A stretch of DNA of 64,000 nt from Symbiodinium natans. Lineage: Eukaryota; Sar; Dinophyceae; Suessiales; Symbiodiniaceae. A program made the translations under genes and the position numbers. Under the pieces are notes generated by a model, which made no database searches, was not told the origin of the DNA, and was given only the letters and a program-made list of their open reading frames with translations. Each line of letters opens with the position of its first letter. Positions within the stretch are counted from its first letter, which is position 1. The stretch covers positions 191,001 through 255,000 of the forward strand of contig CAJNDS010002633.1 in NCBI GenBank assembly GCA_905221605.1. The letters run 5' to 3'. This document shows, piece by piece, positions 18,985 through 29,274 of the stretch.

Positions 18985-19121
18985 CCCCAAGCCCTGAACC
19001 CTCAACCCTGAACCCTGAACCCTAAACCCTAAACCCTAAACCCTAAACGAACCCTAAACCCTAAACCCTAAACCCTGAACCCTGAACCCTAAACCCTAAA
19101 CCCTAAACCCTAAACCCTGAA
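18985..19121 (-). repeat. CCCTAAA/CCCTGAA array
   Basis: About 18 units; CCCTGAA variants at both edges. Confidence 0.94.
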
Positions 19122-19123
19122 CC

Positions 19124-19224
19124 TTCGCCGAGGTTGTTTGCCGCTCGGCGTCTTCCTATTCGGAGCTGGTGTCGCGATGCGGGTCCGTGCGCCAGACGCT
19201 GGTGCTTGGGCCCAGAGCTGCCTG
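19124..19224 (+). CDS. exon-like island
   Basis: Reads FAEVVCRSASSYSELVSRCG then SVRQTLVLGPELP with no stop; CCCTAAA left, TTTAGGG right. Among the most protein-like islands. Confidence 0.5.
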
Positions 19225-19339
19225 GGGGTTGGGGCTGAGGTTTGAGGGTTTAGGGTTTAGGGTTTAGGGTTTAGGGTTTAGGGTTTAGGAGGTTGACGGT
19301 CGATTGTACTTGGGGTTCTGAGTGCTCGAGGACTAGGTG

Positions 19340-19368
19340 CTCGGGGGGGGGGGGGGGGGGGGGGGGTC
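19340..19368 (+). repeat. poly-G tract
   Basis: About 24 G. Similar G runs: 4434, 9117, 17442, 22519, 29499, 43498, 48924, 49981, 57438, 61147. Confidence 0.97.
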
Positions 19369-19603
19369 GAACTAAGGGTTTGGGGTATCGTCACCCTCAG
19401 CCCCTCAACCAGAAGCCCTACACCTCCCAAGCCCTGAGTTCCTCAAAGCCTTAAACCCTAAACTCCCCGAACCATCACTCTGCACACGAACCTGAGACTG
19501 AACCCTAGAACCTGAACACAACAGGGTCCGATTTTGGTTGCTGTTCTGAAACGGTTTAGGGTCTACCAGTTTACCAGTTCTGACAGTTTCATGGGGGGGG
19601 GGG

Positions 19604-19852
19604 TTGAAGGTGCCATATATTTCTCTTCATCAGGTCCCCAAAGTTCCCGATTTAGAGAAAGTCAGTTGTGTGGACTATTGTGGACTTGACTCTCAGGGCC
19701 CGTGGGCTTCGACGGTTTGTAATCGAATGGTAGACTTTCAGTTGTTGTTGACGTACCACTCTCAAAGGCTTAACCCTACATCCAAGAGGAAAAGCGTGAG
19801 GCCATCTTGGAAACTAGTTCTCCGGGTTTTGTTCCCTTCCCCCCCCCCTTAA
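19604..19852 (+). CDS. possible coding segment, 82 codons
   Basis: Open frame without ATG reading VPYISLHQVPKVPDLEKVSC, then DYCGLDSQGPWASTV and a basic end. Composition plausible, no domain seen, no clear splice sites. Confidence 0.3.
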   Translation: MKVPYISLHQVPKVPDLEKVSCVDYCGLDSQGPWASTVCNRMVDFQLLLTYHSQRLNPTSKRKSVRPSWKLVLRVLFPSPPP

Positions 19853-19854
19853 CT

Positions 19855-20414
19855 CCTCCCTAAACCCTAAACCCTAAGCTAAACTGAAAACCTGGAGGGG
19901 TGGAAGGGTTTGGTCTCCCCTTCCACCAAACATGCCAGCGTGCGCATAAGGTTCATGGGTAGTTACGCGTAGGGTTAGAACTACCCTACTCTACAGCCCC
20001 AGTAGTAGTTATATATATATATATATGCACATATATTTCTTTTATAAAGACCAATGGAAAATAGAATGTTGTGTGAGTGGGTGTATTCAGGTTCTAAGGG
20101 GAGTATAGTACTTAAACCCTAAACCCTAAACCCTAAACCCTAAACCCTAAACCCTAAACCCTAAACCCGAAAAGTCCCCAGGTATCACTACATGTGAGCA
20201 AGTAGACCCCAGTTAGCGCACCTAGCCACCCATATGGGGAGCATATGCTCTCACAGGACCGCGGCGGGGTTTAGGGTTTAGGGTTTAGGGTTTCGGGTTT
20301 AGGGTTTAGGGATTTAGGGTTTAGGGTTTAGGGTTTAGGGATTTAGGGTTTAGGGGTTGTCGACGCGAAACTCAGAAGCCCTAAACGCCCTCGCGCGCGA
20401 CGCACAAGAGGCAA

Positions 20415-20445
<31 letters not shown>

Positions 20446-20935
20446 TTAAAAGCACCATAAGGGCAGAGCAGAGCGCGCCTGGGCAGTTCTCTAAATTAAT
20501 TAGGGTCCGTTTTGGAGTCCCTTATACCAGCGGCACCCTCATCATGTGGACCCTAAAAGGCACCCTGTTTTAGAGAACGACCCACATCCTCTTCAGCGGC
20601 GGGAGCACGAGGCGGCGCGCGACTGGAACTGCGGAAAACGCAGGGGATGATGGCAAGAGCGTGGTTTAACGGTCATGTCGGGCGTGGCCAAGACCACGTG
20701 CTTCGCGATACCTAGAGGTAAGCCCATACCCAGACGGGACTAGACGAGAAGGGCGCCGAACCCTGTACCCTAAACCGCAAACCCCATGTAGGCGAGATCC
20801 ACGGAACTGGGCTGCGCGCGACGCGCGATAACATCAACCTGTTTTTTTTTACTGGAGCGCACAGTCTTGCCACACTGTTCGTGTAGAAGGAGCCTTGTTT
20901 ATGCTACCTTGTTTATTGAGGATGCTTAGGGATGT
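19855..20935. other. mostly non-coding: microsatellites and arrays
   Basis: TA repeat at 20009-20026, C-strand array 20113-20168, G-strand array 20262-20357, a CT microsatellite of 14 units at 20418-20445 and palindromic words around 20500-20580. Short frame MSGVAKTTCFAIP at 20674 is too short to support. Confidence 0.6.
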
Positions 20936-20937
20936 TT

Positions 20938-21040
20938 GACCCTAAGCCCTAAACCCTAAGCCCTAAGCCCTAAGCCCTAAACCCTAAACCCTAAACCCTA
21001 AACCCCTATCCCCTAAACTCTAACCCCTAACCCCTAAACC
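20938..21040 (-). repeat. CCCTAAG/CCCTAAA array
   Basis: CCCTAAG units first, then CCCTAAA, then irregular. Confidence 0.92.
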
Positions 21041-21041
21041 G

Positions 21042-21122
21042 AACAAGGCCGCCACATTCCATCTACTGCCGCCTCAGTCTCTGCAACAGGCCGGCCAAGC
21101 TGCCAACTCCTTGGCCCCACCC
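21042..21122 (+). CDS. exon-like island
   Basis: Reads NKAATFHLLPPQSLQQAGQA then ANSLAPP. C-strand repeats on both sides. Confidence 0.42.
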
Positions 21123-21221
21123 TAAACCCTAAATCCTAAACCCTAAACCCTCGTACAAAGTCGGGCTAGGTACTGCTTTACCATTTCAGGGTACCCTCCG
21201 GGTGTGGATATACTTCTGAAA

Positions 21222-21290
21222 CAACAGGTGGGGGGGGGTCCTCAACTTCGAGAAGCAGGGTACCCTGACCTGGAGCTACAGTTCGGGGTA
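21222..21290 (-). repeat. dispersed repeat, reverse copy of 7940-8020
   Basis: Contains the G run, CTCAACTTCGAGAAGCAGGG and TACCCTGACCTGGAGC; complementary to the copy near 7960. Confidence 0.6.
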
Positions 21291-21296
21291 CGTCCC

Positions 21297-21375
21297 TAGA
21301 CCCTAAACCCTAAACCCTAAACCCTAAACCCTAAACCCTAAACCCTAAACCCTAAACCCTAAACCCTAAACCCTT
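21297..21375 (-). repeat. CCCTAAA array
   Basis: About 11 units, perfect. Confidence 0.95.
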
Positions 21376-21402
21376 GACGGTTTCGGGCATCCTGATTTGC
21401 AG

Positions 21403-21460
21403 GCCCCAGAGGCCAGCAGCGCGCTGGACAAGTCTAAACACCCGAGCCCTGAACATGCCA
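21403..21460 (+). CDS. exon-like island with splice-like edges
   Basis: Acceptor tgatttgcag/G and CCAG/GATTTC (GA donor) enclose 58 nt reading APEASSALDKSKHPSPEHA. Confidence 0.42.
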
Positions 21461-21569
21461 GGATTTCACTCCACATTCTCGCACTTTGGTTTAGGGCTTA
21501 GGGTTTAGGGCTTAGGGTTTAGGGTTTCGGGTTTCGGGTTTAGGGTTTAGGGTGTAGGGTTTAGGGTTT

Positions 21570-21962
21570 ATGGATCCCGGTTCCCTTCTTTTCAAGACAT
21601 TTGGGGGGATTCGCGTGAGGGGCTTGGTTGCTATGTCGGGTTCAGGGATTCGGCTTGGATCAGAGACATTGCCAGCAGCAACTGAGGAGCGGCGTTCTCG
21701 CAAGCATGTTGGTTTTGGGAGTGAGATTTGCAAGCAACCTCTGTGTGCTTCGGGCTCAGCGCCCTCAACCCTACACCCCAAGCCCGAAAACCCTCGATTT
21801 TCAAGTCCAGAGTTCAGGGTGCAGGGTTTCGGGCCCAGGGTTCAGGAAAAGGTTTTGGAACTTGTTTCTGGGGTGCGGGGTTTAGGATACAGGGCTGGCC
21901 TTAAGAAACCAGAACCTTGTTTGCTGTGTACTTCTTGTGAGCCAGAACCTGAGAAAAAGTAG
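21570..21962 (+). CDS. possible protein, 130 codons from ATG
   Basis: ATG immediately after a TTTAGGG block: MDPGSLLFKTFGGIRVRGLV, then GSETLPAATEERRSRKHVGF. The second half contains repeat-derived peptide (FRVQGFGPRVQ) and ends CTSCEPEPEKK. Only the first 65 codons look coding. Confidence 0.3.
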   Translation: MDPGSLLFKTFGGIRVRGLVAMSGSGIRLGSETLPAATEERRSRKHVGFGSEICKQPLCASGSAPSTLHPKPENPRFSSPEFRVQGFGPRVQEKVLELVSGVRGLGYRAGLKKPEPCLLCTSCEPEPEKK

Positions 21963-22211
21963 GGGTTGGATACTGAAGGTGAGGTTCGGGGGTTGGTCCG
22001 GGCCGCTCCTGTTCTCAAAGTCTCACAGCAACGTAGAGCAACCCTAAAACCTAAACCCTAAACCCTAAAACCTAGACCCTAAACCCTAAACCCTAAACCC
22101 TAAACCCTAAACCCTAAACCCTAAACCCTGTGAACCCTCAAAAGCTCCAACCTGGAACCTCAGAAACCCCAAGAGCGCCCCACTGGAGAGCCCCTACCCC
22201 TAAACACCTAC

Positions 22212-22278
22212 GGGTTTAGGGTCTAGGGTCTAGGGTTTAGGGTTTAGGGTTTAGGGTTTAGGGTTTAGGGTTTAGGGG
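22212..22278 (+). repeat. TTTAGGG array
   Basis: Nine units, the first with TCTAGGG. Confidence 0.93.
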
Positions 22279-22302
22279 CCCCTAAACCTCTGCAGCCCAT
22301 AG

Positions 22303-22363
22303 GTGGCTCTGGTCTACTTGGGGAACAAGCTGGCCAGCACAATCGACCTAGGAGCGGGTCAAG
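22303..22363 (+). CDS. exon-like island with clear splice sites
   Basis: Acceptor gcccatag/G and donor TCAAG/GTGTTT enclose 61 nt reading VALVYLGNKLASTIDLGAGQ. The frame stays open to 22410 if not spliced. Confidence 0.52.
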
Positions 22364-22518
22364 GTGTTTGCATCTGCCTAAGGATATACTTACATGGCGC
22401 GGGCCCACTTTAAGGGACCAATGTAGCTACCCATAAGAATCTGGGGTTCACAGGTTTAAGGGTTTAAGGTGTGGGTTTTAGGGTTTAAGGGTGTGGGTGA
22501 TTTCTTGTCTTTCTTGTT

Positions 22519-22546
22519 GGGGGGGGGGGGGGGGGGGGGGGGGGGG
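22519..22546 (+). repeat. poly-G tract
   Basis: About 27 G, followed by a C-strand array at 22588-22688. Confidence 0.97.
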
Positions 22547-22587
22547 AGGGAAGTTTGGCAGATGCACTTTTGATTTTAGGGCCTAGG

Positions 22588-22688
22588 GCTTGCCCTAAAC
22601 CCTAAACCCTAAACCCTAAACCCTAAACCCTAAACCCTAAACCCTAAACCCTAAACCCCAAACCCTAAACCCTAAACCCTAAACCCGC
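22588..22688 (-). repeat. CCCTAAA array
   Basis: About 14 units. Confidence 0.95.
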
Positions 22689-22776
22689 GAGTTAAGGGTT
22701 TCATCATGGCAGCAAGGCCTCCTGCAGCCATTTGCCGGCTTGGTTGTTGGTGGGGGCGGGGGGGGAGGGGGGGTGG

Positions 22777-22887
22777 GTTTAGGGTTTAGGGTTTAGGGTC
22801 TAGGGTCTAGGGTCTAGGGTTTAGGGTTTAGGGTTTAGGGTTTAGGGTTTAGGGTTTAGGGTTTAGGGTTTAGGGTTTAGGGTTTAT
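22777..22887 (+). repeat. TTTAGGG array
   Basis: About 16 units, three TCTAGGG among them. Confidence 0.95.
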
Positions 22888-23125
22888 GTTGAAAATGCTC
22901 CCAGCATGCCAGGTAGAAACAGGTGTAGGCTGTAGGTATCCTAGTGTAGGCGCCACTTGTATAGAGCTAGGAGTCTGTAGTGTGCAGTTGTTTATGTCCG
23001 TGCTTGCTCATTTTTTGGCTCTGTGCAGGGGAAGGCTACGAAAGATAGCCCCTAGGGCCAAGTACTGTATAGTCTACTCGAATTGTATAGCTAGAGGTCT
23101 TGCTTGTTGTGTTTGTTTTTGCTGA
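22886..23125 (+). CDS. possible protein, 79 codons from ATG, Cys-rich
   Basis: ATG directly at the end of the TTTAGGG block; MLKMLPACQVETGVGCRYPS, then SVQLFMSVLAHFLALCRGRL and a Cys-rich end (ARGLACCVCFC). The hydrophobic middle could span a membrane. No family recognised. Confidence 0.3.
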   Translation: MLKMLPACQVETGVGCRYPSVGATCIELGVCSVQLFMSVLAHFLALCRGRLRKIAPRAKYCIVYSNCIARGLACCVCFC

Positions 23126-23568
23126 GTGTAGATCTGAAAGTCTCTGAGCCTCGCTGCCATAGAGAAAAAGCCCACGTGCGCGAACTCCTACCTTCAACAG
23201 TCTGATTTTGCACAAGATGCAGGGCCAGCCTGTTCAACAGTTTAGGTTGTAGGGTTTAGGGTTTAGGGTCGAGGATTTAGGGTTTAGGGGTTTAGGGGTT
23301 TAGGGTGGGGGGGTGGGTGGGGGTGGGTGGTCTGGTTAGGGTTTGCTGTGGGGTGTAAGTGTTGAGGTGCACCATGCGAGCACTTCACGTAAGCCGCAGC
23401 CACGAATAGCGACAAGTCATCTCCAAAACTCCATGTCTTGTGTTCAGAAGCTGAGCCTAAACCCTAAACCCTACATGTTAAACCCTAAACCCTAAACCCT
23501 AAATGCACGAAGCACTAAACCCTAAACCCTCTCAGAAAGTCTCCACCCGAAGCCCGAAAACCCCCCAG

Positions 23569-23644
23569 GAGCCCTTCCGAAGCAGCACAAGAAGCTGCTG
23601 ATGCACAAAAGCTTCCTGGCGCAGGGACTCAAGGGACAAAGACG
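23569..23644 (+). CDS. exon-like island with splice-like edges
   Basis: Acceptor accccccag/G and donor AGACG/GTTTAG enclose 76 nt reading ALPKQHKKLLMHKSFLAQGL then KGQR. Basic and helical. CCCTAAA left, CTTTAGGG right. Confidence 0.52.
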
Positions 23645-23647
23645 GTT

Positions 23648-23720
23648 TAGTGTTTAGGGCTTTAGGGCTTTAGGGCTTTAGGGCTTTAGGGCTTTAGGGC
23701 TTTAGGGCTTTAGGGCTTTA
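23648..23720 (+). repeat. CTTTAGGG variant array
   Basis: Eight uniform units of GGGCTTTA. Confidence 0.95.
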
Positions 23721-24260
23721 GGTGGTACCCCTTAATGTCCCGCAAACCGCAAACCGCAGACTTTGCTACAATTGAAGATTCCCACAAACAGGCCGGCTTT
23801 GACCTCTGGTCATCCCCCTAAACCCTAAACTTAGGGTTCAGGGTTTGGGGATCCTCAACGCTCAGCCCTGAACCCGAATCCCGCTGTTCGACCTTCAAAG
23901 TCTCCCATTGTCCAACACATGTAGACCTTCGACACGCCGCCCCCCCCCCCCCCCCCCCCAACCACCAACCCAGCTCCCTATGAGATCGAGTGTCGGGTTT
24001 TGGGTTGTCGGTTTTGGGTTTTTGGGAGGGTTTGCTGTTTGAGCTCGTCCCGGCGGCTCCCTTTTCCCTTCAAACCTTGACCCTGAACTTCAATGCCCCT
24101 AAATCCTAAGGTATGATCCCGTGGGCTGCCCTAGGCCCCCAAAAAATCATACCCTCAATCTATCTAAACCCCCAAGCCCCTAACCTAATCCCATAGCCCT
24201 AAACCCCAAACCTAAACCCTAAACCCTAAACCTCCGAACCCTGAACCCTAGATCTTTTTG

Positions 24261-24329
24261 TCTGAGGCTGGTCCAAAGCCGCAGGAGCAGGCGCCGGGCA
24301 AAGCTGTGCAGCGTGCGGTCCAATGCGTT
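24261..24329 (+). CDS. exon-like island
   Basis: Reads SEAGPKPQEQAPGKAVQRAV then QC; CCCTAAA left, TTTAGGG right. Confidence 0.45.
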
Positions 24330-24533
24330 AGGGTTCAGCGTTTAGGGTTTCGGTTTAGGGTTTAGGGTTTAGGGTTTAGGGTTTAGGGTTTAGGGTTTAG
24401 GGTTTAGGGTTTAGGGTTTAGGGTTTAGGGTTTAGGGTTTAGGGTTTAGGGTTTAGGTTTAGGGTTTAGGGCTTTGGGAATAGGGCTTAGGGTTTAGGGT
24501 TCACGGTTTAGGGTTCGTGGTTTAGGGTTTAGG
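24328..24533 (+). repeat. TTTAGGG array
   Basis: About 28 units; degenerate after 24460. Confidence 0.95.
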
Positions 24534-24589
24534 GTTGTTGTGCGCCTTCCAAGCCGGTGTGTTGAGTCAGAGTCGTTCAGGGCCTTTCA

Positions 24590-24708
24590 CCCTAAACCCC
24601 TAAACCCTAAACCCTAAACCCTAAACCCTAAACCCTAAACCCTAAACCCTAAACCCTAAACCCTAAACCCTAAACCCTAAACCCTAAACCCTAAACCCTA
24701 AACCTATG
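24590..24708 (-). repeat. CCCTAAA array
   Basis: About 17 units. With 24328-24533 it makes an inverted pair around a 55-bp spacer. Confidence 0.96.
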
Positions 24709-25256
24709 GCGGTTTGGTGCTTGGAAGCTTCGTGCTAAGGGGCTTCGAGGTAAAAGGCGGTCTACAGTGTAGGGCTTAAAGTGGCAGAGTCAAGCACCCC
24801 AGCCCAGCAGGCTGTTTAGACTTGCCCGCTTGGGGTTTAGATTCCGACTCCCCCCCAATCCCTACAGGCGTAGGGCTTCGGGCTTGAGGCTTAGGGTTTC
24901 GGGTTTAGGCTTTTGGGGTTTTGGGTTTAGGGTTTAAGGCCCAAACTCTGGAGGAAGCAAGCTCTCCAAGAAGGGGAACAGCTCATCACGCCCGAACGCA
25001 GGCAGACTGGGTCATGGGGATGGTTCTGATGCAGGGTCCCAGTGGTGGCCCGTGTTTAGGGGTTCGGGTTTAGGGTTTTGGATTTTGGGTTTAGGGTTTA
25101 GGGTTTAGGGTCTAGGGTCTAGGGTTTAGGGTGAGGCGATAGAGCGTGCCCACAAGGGTGGCAGGTACGCTTCTGTTCGAGCTTCAATGGTCGGGATAAA
25201 GGATATAAGTTAGGGGCATGCAAGATTGTGGGTTTAAGGTTTGAGGTTCAGGGTTG

Positions 25257-25465
25257 TGCAATCGGCAGCTGTGGCATGTCAACTTCCGAAGACGTGGAAA
25301 CGAGGCTCGACACGTACTAGGGTTGAGGATTTCAGGCTTTATGGGCCTTGGGGTTCTTGCACAGCTTTGCAATTTTCGCCGCTTCGTCACGCCCTTGCAG
25401 ACGACTCCCAAATCTGGCAGCAAGCGCTGTTCATCCCTTTGGCGAAGAAGCTTGGAAGCACGTGA
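25257..25465 (+). CDS. possible coding segment, 69 codons
   Basis: Reads QSAAVACQLPKTWKRGSTRT, then LYGPWGSCTALQFSPLRHAL and IWQQALFIPLAKKLGST-TGA. Competing frames overlap (25254-25493, 25348-25602); this one is the most protein-like. Confidence 0.35.
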
Positions 25466-25941
25466 AACCCAAGCCCGGAGTCCGAAACCGTAAACTTAAA
25501 ACCCTAAAACCAAAAAACCTACACCCAAAAACCCTCAAATCCGATCCCCTGGACTTGAAAAGCCCAAAGACAAGAAATGGAGCATCATACCTGAAGCCCT
25601 AAACCCCTACTCCCCGAGCGGATCGTGTTTACGGTTTAGGGTTTCGGCCCGCATCTGACTTCAACGGGCTTGTGAAGCTCGACTGTATCGTTCAACTTAG
25701 TTCTAGTGGTGCATGTGACGACAGTGCTGCTGTGCACCGACCCACCTAGGGCCCTTAAACCTGAACCGCCCCAGAGCGTGAAGATCTCCATTTATGAACA
25801 CCATAGCACCCCGCAAACAGCGCGAACAGCCCGAACCCGTCCCAAGCCCTAAGCCCTAAACCCTAAACCCTATAAAGCCTAAATAAACCCCAAACGCTAA
25901 ACCCTAAACCGAACACCGCGAATGGAGCGTTTAGATCTCAG

Positions 25942-26015
25942 GATCCTCGAGACGCTCCACCTCCGGATTCAAGCTGCACTGGTTTCGGAAGTCGGGCAGG
26001 CGTCCCGCCAGAATG
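25942..26015 (+). CDS. exon-like island with splice-like edges
   Basis: Acceptor gatctcag/G and donor GAATG/GTGTTT enclose 74 nt reading ILETLHLRIQAALVSEVGQA then SRQN. The frame also opens upstream from an ATG at 25922. CCCTAAA left, TTTAGGG right. Confidence 0.52.
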
Positions 26016-26027
26016 GTGTTTTGTGAA

Positions 26028-26164
26028 GGGTTTAGGGTTTAGGGTTTAGGGTTTAGGGCTTAGGGCTTAGGGTTTAGGGTTTAGGGTTTAGGGTTTAGGG
26101 TTTAGGGTGTAGGGTTTAGGGGTTTAGAGTTTAGGGCTTAGGGTTTAGGGTTTAGGGTTTAGGG
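26028..26164 (+). repeat. TTTAGGG array
   Basis: About 19 units with a few CTTAGGG. Confidence 0.95.
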
Positions 26165-26216
26165 AGCTGCATGCCCTTCTTCCCCCTTTTTTTGGTTTAA
26201 GTTTCCCTCCAAACCC

Positions 26217-26245
26217 GAAAGGCCTGAATGGTGTTCAGGCCTTTC
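26217..26245. repeat. perfect 12-bp hairpin
   Basis: GAAAGGCCTGAA, 5-base loop, TTCAGGCCTTTC. Could form a stable stem; no tail of T follows. Confidence 0.8.
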
Positions 26246-26257
26246 AGGAAGACTTGT

Positions 26258-26361
26258 CTAGGACCCAGAGAAGGCCCTCATTCCACTCTTTTTGGTTTAG
26301 GTTCCGCTTGAAACCAAAAAGGGGTGCCCATTTTTTGTTCCTAGGTTACTCTTGGGTCTAG
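26258..26361. mobile_element. CTAGACCCAAGAG element, copy B
   Basis: CTAGGACCCAGAG at the left and CTCTTGGGTCTAG at the right are near-complementary ends; middle has TTTTTGGTTTAGGTTCC and TTGAAACCAAAAAGGG. 104 bp. Confidence 0.8.
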
Positions 26362-26455
26362 CCGTTGAGGGCAAGATTTGAGCATAACATGTTGGGGCTT
26401 CAGTTTGCTCTGCCTTGACGGGCTATGCTATGTCGAAGGAGCTCAAGCAACGGTT

Positions 26456-26524
26456 TTTAGGGTTTAGGGTTTAGGGTTTAGGGTTTAGGGTTTAGGGTTT
26501 AGGGTTTAGGGTTTAGGGTTTAGG
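26456..26524 (+). repeat. TTTAGGG array
   Basis: Nine to ten units. Confidence 0.95.
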
Positions 26525-26532
26525 CTCACGGG

Positions 26533-26600
26533 ATGCCACGTGGGGACCGGGACAGAGATGGCCGATGGCTTGAGAAGGCAAAGCATGTGGAATCAGTAGG
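26533..26600 (+). CDS. exon-like island with ATG
   Basis: MPRGDRDRDGRWLEKAKHVE then SVG; highly charged. TTTAGGG left and CCCTAAG/CCCTAAA right (the rare order), consistent with a first exon if the ATG is real. Confidence 0.42.
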
Positions 26601-26602
26601 AC

Positions 26603-26703
26603 CCCTAAGCCCTAAGCCCTAAGCCCTAAACCCTAAACCCTAAACCCTAAACCCTAAACCCTAAACCCTAAACCCTAAACCCTAAACCCTAAACCCTAAA
26701 CCC
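26603..26703 (-). repeat. CCCTAAG/CCCTAAA array
   Basis: About 14 units. Confidence 0.95.
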
Positions 26704-26796
26704 TATACTACTAGTTGCTTAAGAAACCCCCATCCCCGCCGAACAGCAAAAAACATACTTCTATCCTTTGGGGGTTCTTCAGCAAACAGTAGTATA
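26704..26796. mobile_element. CTACTAGTTGCTTAAGAA element, copy 1
   Basis: Ends TATACTACTAGTTGCTTAAG and its imperfect complement (AGCAAACAGTAGTATA), with CCCCCA/TGGGGG inside; about 28-bp arms. Second copy at 60208-60311. Confidence 0.8.
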
Positions 26797-27044
26797 TAAT
26801 ATATAACCCTGTATATATATATATATATGCACACACACCCCACACACACACACCTTTCATAGTCCCTATATATACATGAAGTAGCCCCTAAATAACCCCT
26901 AAAGAACTCCTGTGGTCCCTTAAAAGGGTCCCTCCTTCAGTCCCTTGATATTGGGTATCTGGCTGTGGGATCTCATCGAGCTGCATTGGCTCCATTCTTT
27001 TTGCCAGACAAAGAGCCCTCAACAGGCCCTGGGCCACAAAACGA
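26797..27044. other. TA/CA microsatellite and palindromic words
   Basis: TA run 26813-26830, CA run 26830-26855, then GGGTCCCTCCTTCAGTCCCT-type element sequence; no gene seen. Confidence 0.6.
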
Positions 27045-27136
27045 TAGGGTTTAGGGTTTAGGGTTTAGGGTTTAGGGTTTAGGGTTTAGGGTTTAGGGTT
27101 TAGGTTTAGGGTTTAGGGTTTAGGGTTTAGGGTGCC
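27045..27136 (+). repeat. TTTAGGG array
   Basis: About 13 units. Confidence 0.95.
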
Positions 27137-27312
27137 GGGTTAAAACCCTACGCAGAAGAAGGCTTCTTTTGTTATTCTCACTGGGGGAGGGGGCGTTTCC
27201 GCCGAACTGGTGAGGGGCAAAGATTTTTTGCGGGTGCGGTTTTGTGAGACCCCAAAACCCTAAACCCCAAACCGCAAGCCCTAAACCCTAAACCCGAAAA
27301 ACCTCATCGTGC

Positions 27313-27391
27313 GAGGACTATGCCATGGAGTTCTGTTCGGCTTGCCGGTTCTCCAGCTTCGTCCAGTGCGTGGAGCCTTGCCTGGCAGCCA
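27313..27391 (+). CDS. exon-like island, Cys-rich
   Basis: Reads EDYAMEFCSACRFSSFVQCV then EPCLAA. CSAC and the later two Cys could form a metal site. CCCTAAA left, TTTAGGG right. Confidence 0.5.
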
Positions 27392-27794
27392 GGGTTTAGG
27401 GTTTAAGGGTTTAGGGTTTAGGGTTTAGGGTTTAGGGTTTAGGGCTTAGGGCTTAGGGCTTCAAGTTTTCCATTTTTTGGTCTCCAGAGGATCATATTCA
27501 GGAACATTTGTTTCAGAAGGTGTTGAGAGGGCCATGCGAGCTAAGCCGAAGACCCCAAACCCTTTTCGGGTCTCTCTTGTGTTGTACAGGCTTTGGGGCT
27601 TCGGATTTAGGGCTTCGAACCCTAAACCCTAAACCCTAAACCCTAAGCCCTAAGCCCTAAACCCTAAACCCTAAACCCTAAACAGAAGGTTTTGGGGGTT
27701 TCGGATTTAGGGCTTCAAAGCTGTAGCGCCCTCATACTCCCCTACTGCGTGGCTTCAGCTGGGCAGCCGACATGCGGGGAACTTCGATCTGGGC

Positions 27795-27960
27795 TTGGGG
27801 TTTAGGGTTTAGGGTTTAGGGTTTAGGGTTTAGGGTTTAGGGTTTAGGGTTTAGGGTTTAGGGTTTAGGGTTTAGGGTTTAGGGTTTAGGGTTTAGGGTT
27901 TAGGGATTTTAGAGTTTCGGATTTAGAGTGTAGGGTGTAGGATTTTGGGGTTTAGGGACT
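27795..27960 (+). repeat. TTTAGGG array
   Basis: About 15 perfect units then degenerate. Confidence 0.95.
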
Positions 27961-27971
27961 CAGAATTCAAG

Positions 27972-28048
27972 GAGTTCCGGTCTGCATTTCGTGGTGTTGA
28001 CGACCACAGCAGGAGCCCGCAAGGCCCCCAACCCAGACCCTTGGGAGG
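27972..28048 (+). CDS. exon-like island
   Basis: Reads EFRSAFRGVDDHSRSPQGPQ then PRPLGG; TTTAGGG left, CCCTAAA right. Confidence 0.4.
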
Positions 28049-28335
28049 AAACCCTAAACCCTAAACCCTAAACCCTAAACCCTAAACCCTAAACCCTACT
28101 AAGAATGACCCAATACTAGCATAGGGTACAATTTGGGGGTTCTACTTTTTGGATCCTTCCAGGGGTCTGGGAGATGATTCGAATCAAGCACAACGAGCGA
28201 CGAGCACTCCGAAACCCTGAAGCCGAGACGCTGCCTAAGTCCTAGACCCCAAGACCCTCGACCGTATTTCCTAAACCCTACACCCTAAAGCCTGCACCCC
28301 TTCACCGAAAGTTCCTAAACCCCAGCCCCACACCC

Positions 28336-28476
28336 TAAGCCCTCCTAAACCCCAAACCCTAAACCCTAAACCCTAAGCCCGAAGCCCTAAGCCCTTAGCC
28401 CTAAGCCTTAAACCCTAAACCCTCAACCCTAAACCCTAAACCCTAAACCCTAAGCCCTAAGCCCTAAGCCCTTAAC
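28336..28476 (-). repeat. CCCTAAA/CCCTAAG array
   Basis: About 19 units with alternating variants. Confidence 0.93.
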
Positions 28477-28477
28477 C

Positions 28478-28558
28478 TTGATTGGAGAGTCCAATGAGGC
28501 ACGGCTGGCCAAGCACATGCACAACGTCTTCGAGCAGCGGCGCTCACTTCGCGAGTCG
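28478..28558 (+). CDS. exon-like island with donor
   Basis: Reads LIGESNEARLAKHMHNVFEQ then RRSLRES, ending at a GTGCCA donor. Strongly charged helix. C-strand left, G-rich degenerate right. Confidence 0.52.
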
Positions 28559-28574
28559 GTGCCACACTCGGCTG

Positions 28575-28770
28575 TAGGGCTTTGGGGCTTTTAGGTTTTT
28601 GTTTTGGGTGTTTTTGGGTTTTTTAGGTTTTTCAGGGTTTTGGGTGTTCGTGTTTTTTTTGGGTTTTTTTTTTTTATGGTTTTGGGGTTTTAGGGTTTGG
28701 GGTCTTCGGGTTTTCGGGTTTTAGGGTTTTGGGGTTTGGGGGTTTAGGGTTTTCGGGGAATTCGGGGTGT
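28575..28770 (+). repeat. degenerate TTTTGGG/TTTTAGGG array
   Basis: T-rich version with runs of T up to 10; period unstable. Confidence 0.85.
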
Positions 28771-28804
28771 TAGGGGTGTTAGGGGGGTTTTGGGGTTCTA
28801 GTCG

Positions 28805-29006
28805 GGTTTTAGTCAGGTTTAAGGGATCAGAAGGGCGCTGGGTTGCCCCACTAAGAACATCCGAAACGAGGGACTATCAAGGGAGATGGTTCCTTTCCGG
28901 AGAAAGGGGTGATATCCCATGGGATCTGGCGTTTTTAGGGTTAGAGATGGAGTGTCTCAGAGGGTGTAGGAGCAACGAAAGCAGCGCATCCTTTTTTCCC
29001 CGATAG
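28805..29006 (+). CDS. possible coding segment
   Basis: Within a GTG-opened frame. Reads VRFKGSEGRWVAPLRTSETR, DYQGRWFLSGERGDIPWDLA and ends SASFFPR-TAG. Plausible composition, no domain known, no clear splice sites. Confidence 0.35.
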
Positions 29007-29274
29007 GTTGCTGGCACTGGAAACCCAGCAAAGGCTCCTTCTCAAGACCTTCAGGGTTGATGTTCAGGATTTAGGGTTTAGGGTTCGGGGCTTAGGGTTT
29101 AGGATTTCGGGGTTTAGGGTTAGGGCCTTTGGCCTACTTAGCCCATACTTGACCCAAAAGCTCCCAGATGTTAGCTTAGAAGGGTTTACGTGTTTTTTCC
29201 AAAGCCCGAAGACCACAGTTGTGGGCTACAGAAGCCCGCAGACCATAGTTGTGGGCTGCAGGGCCTTACTTTGT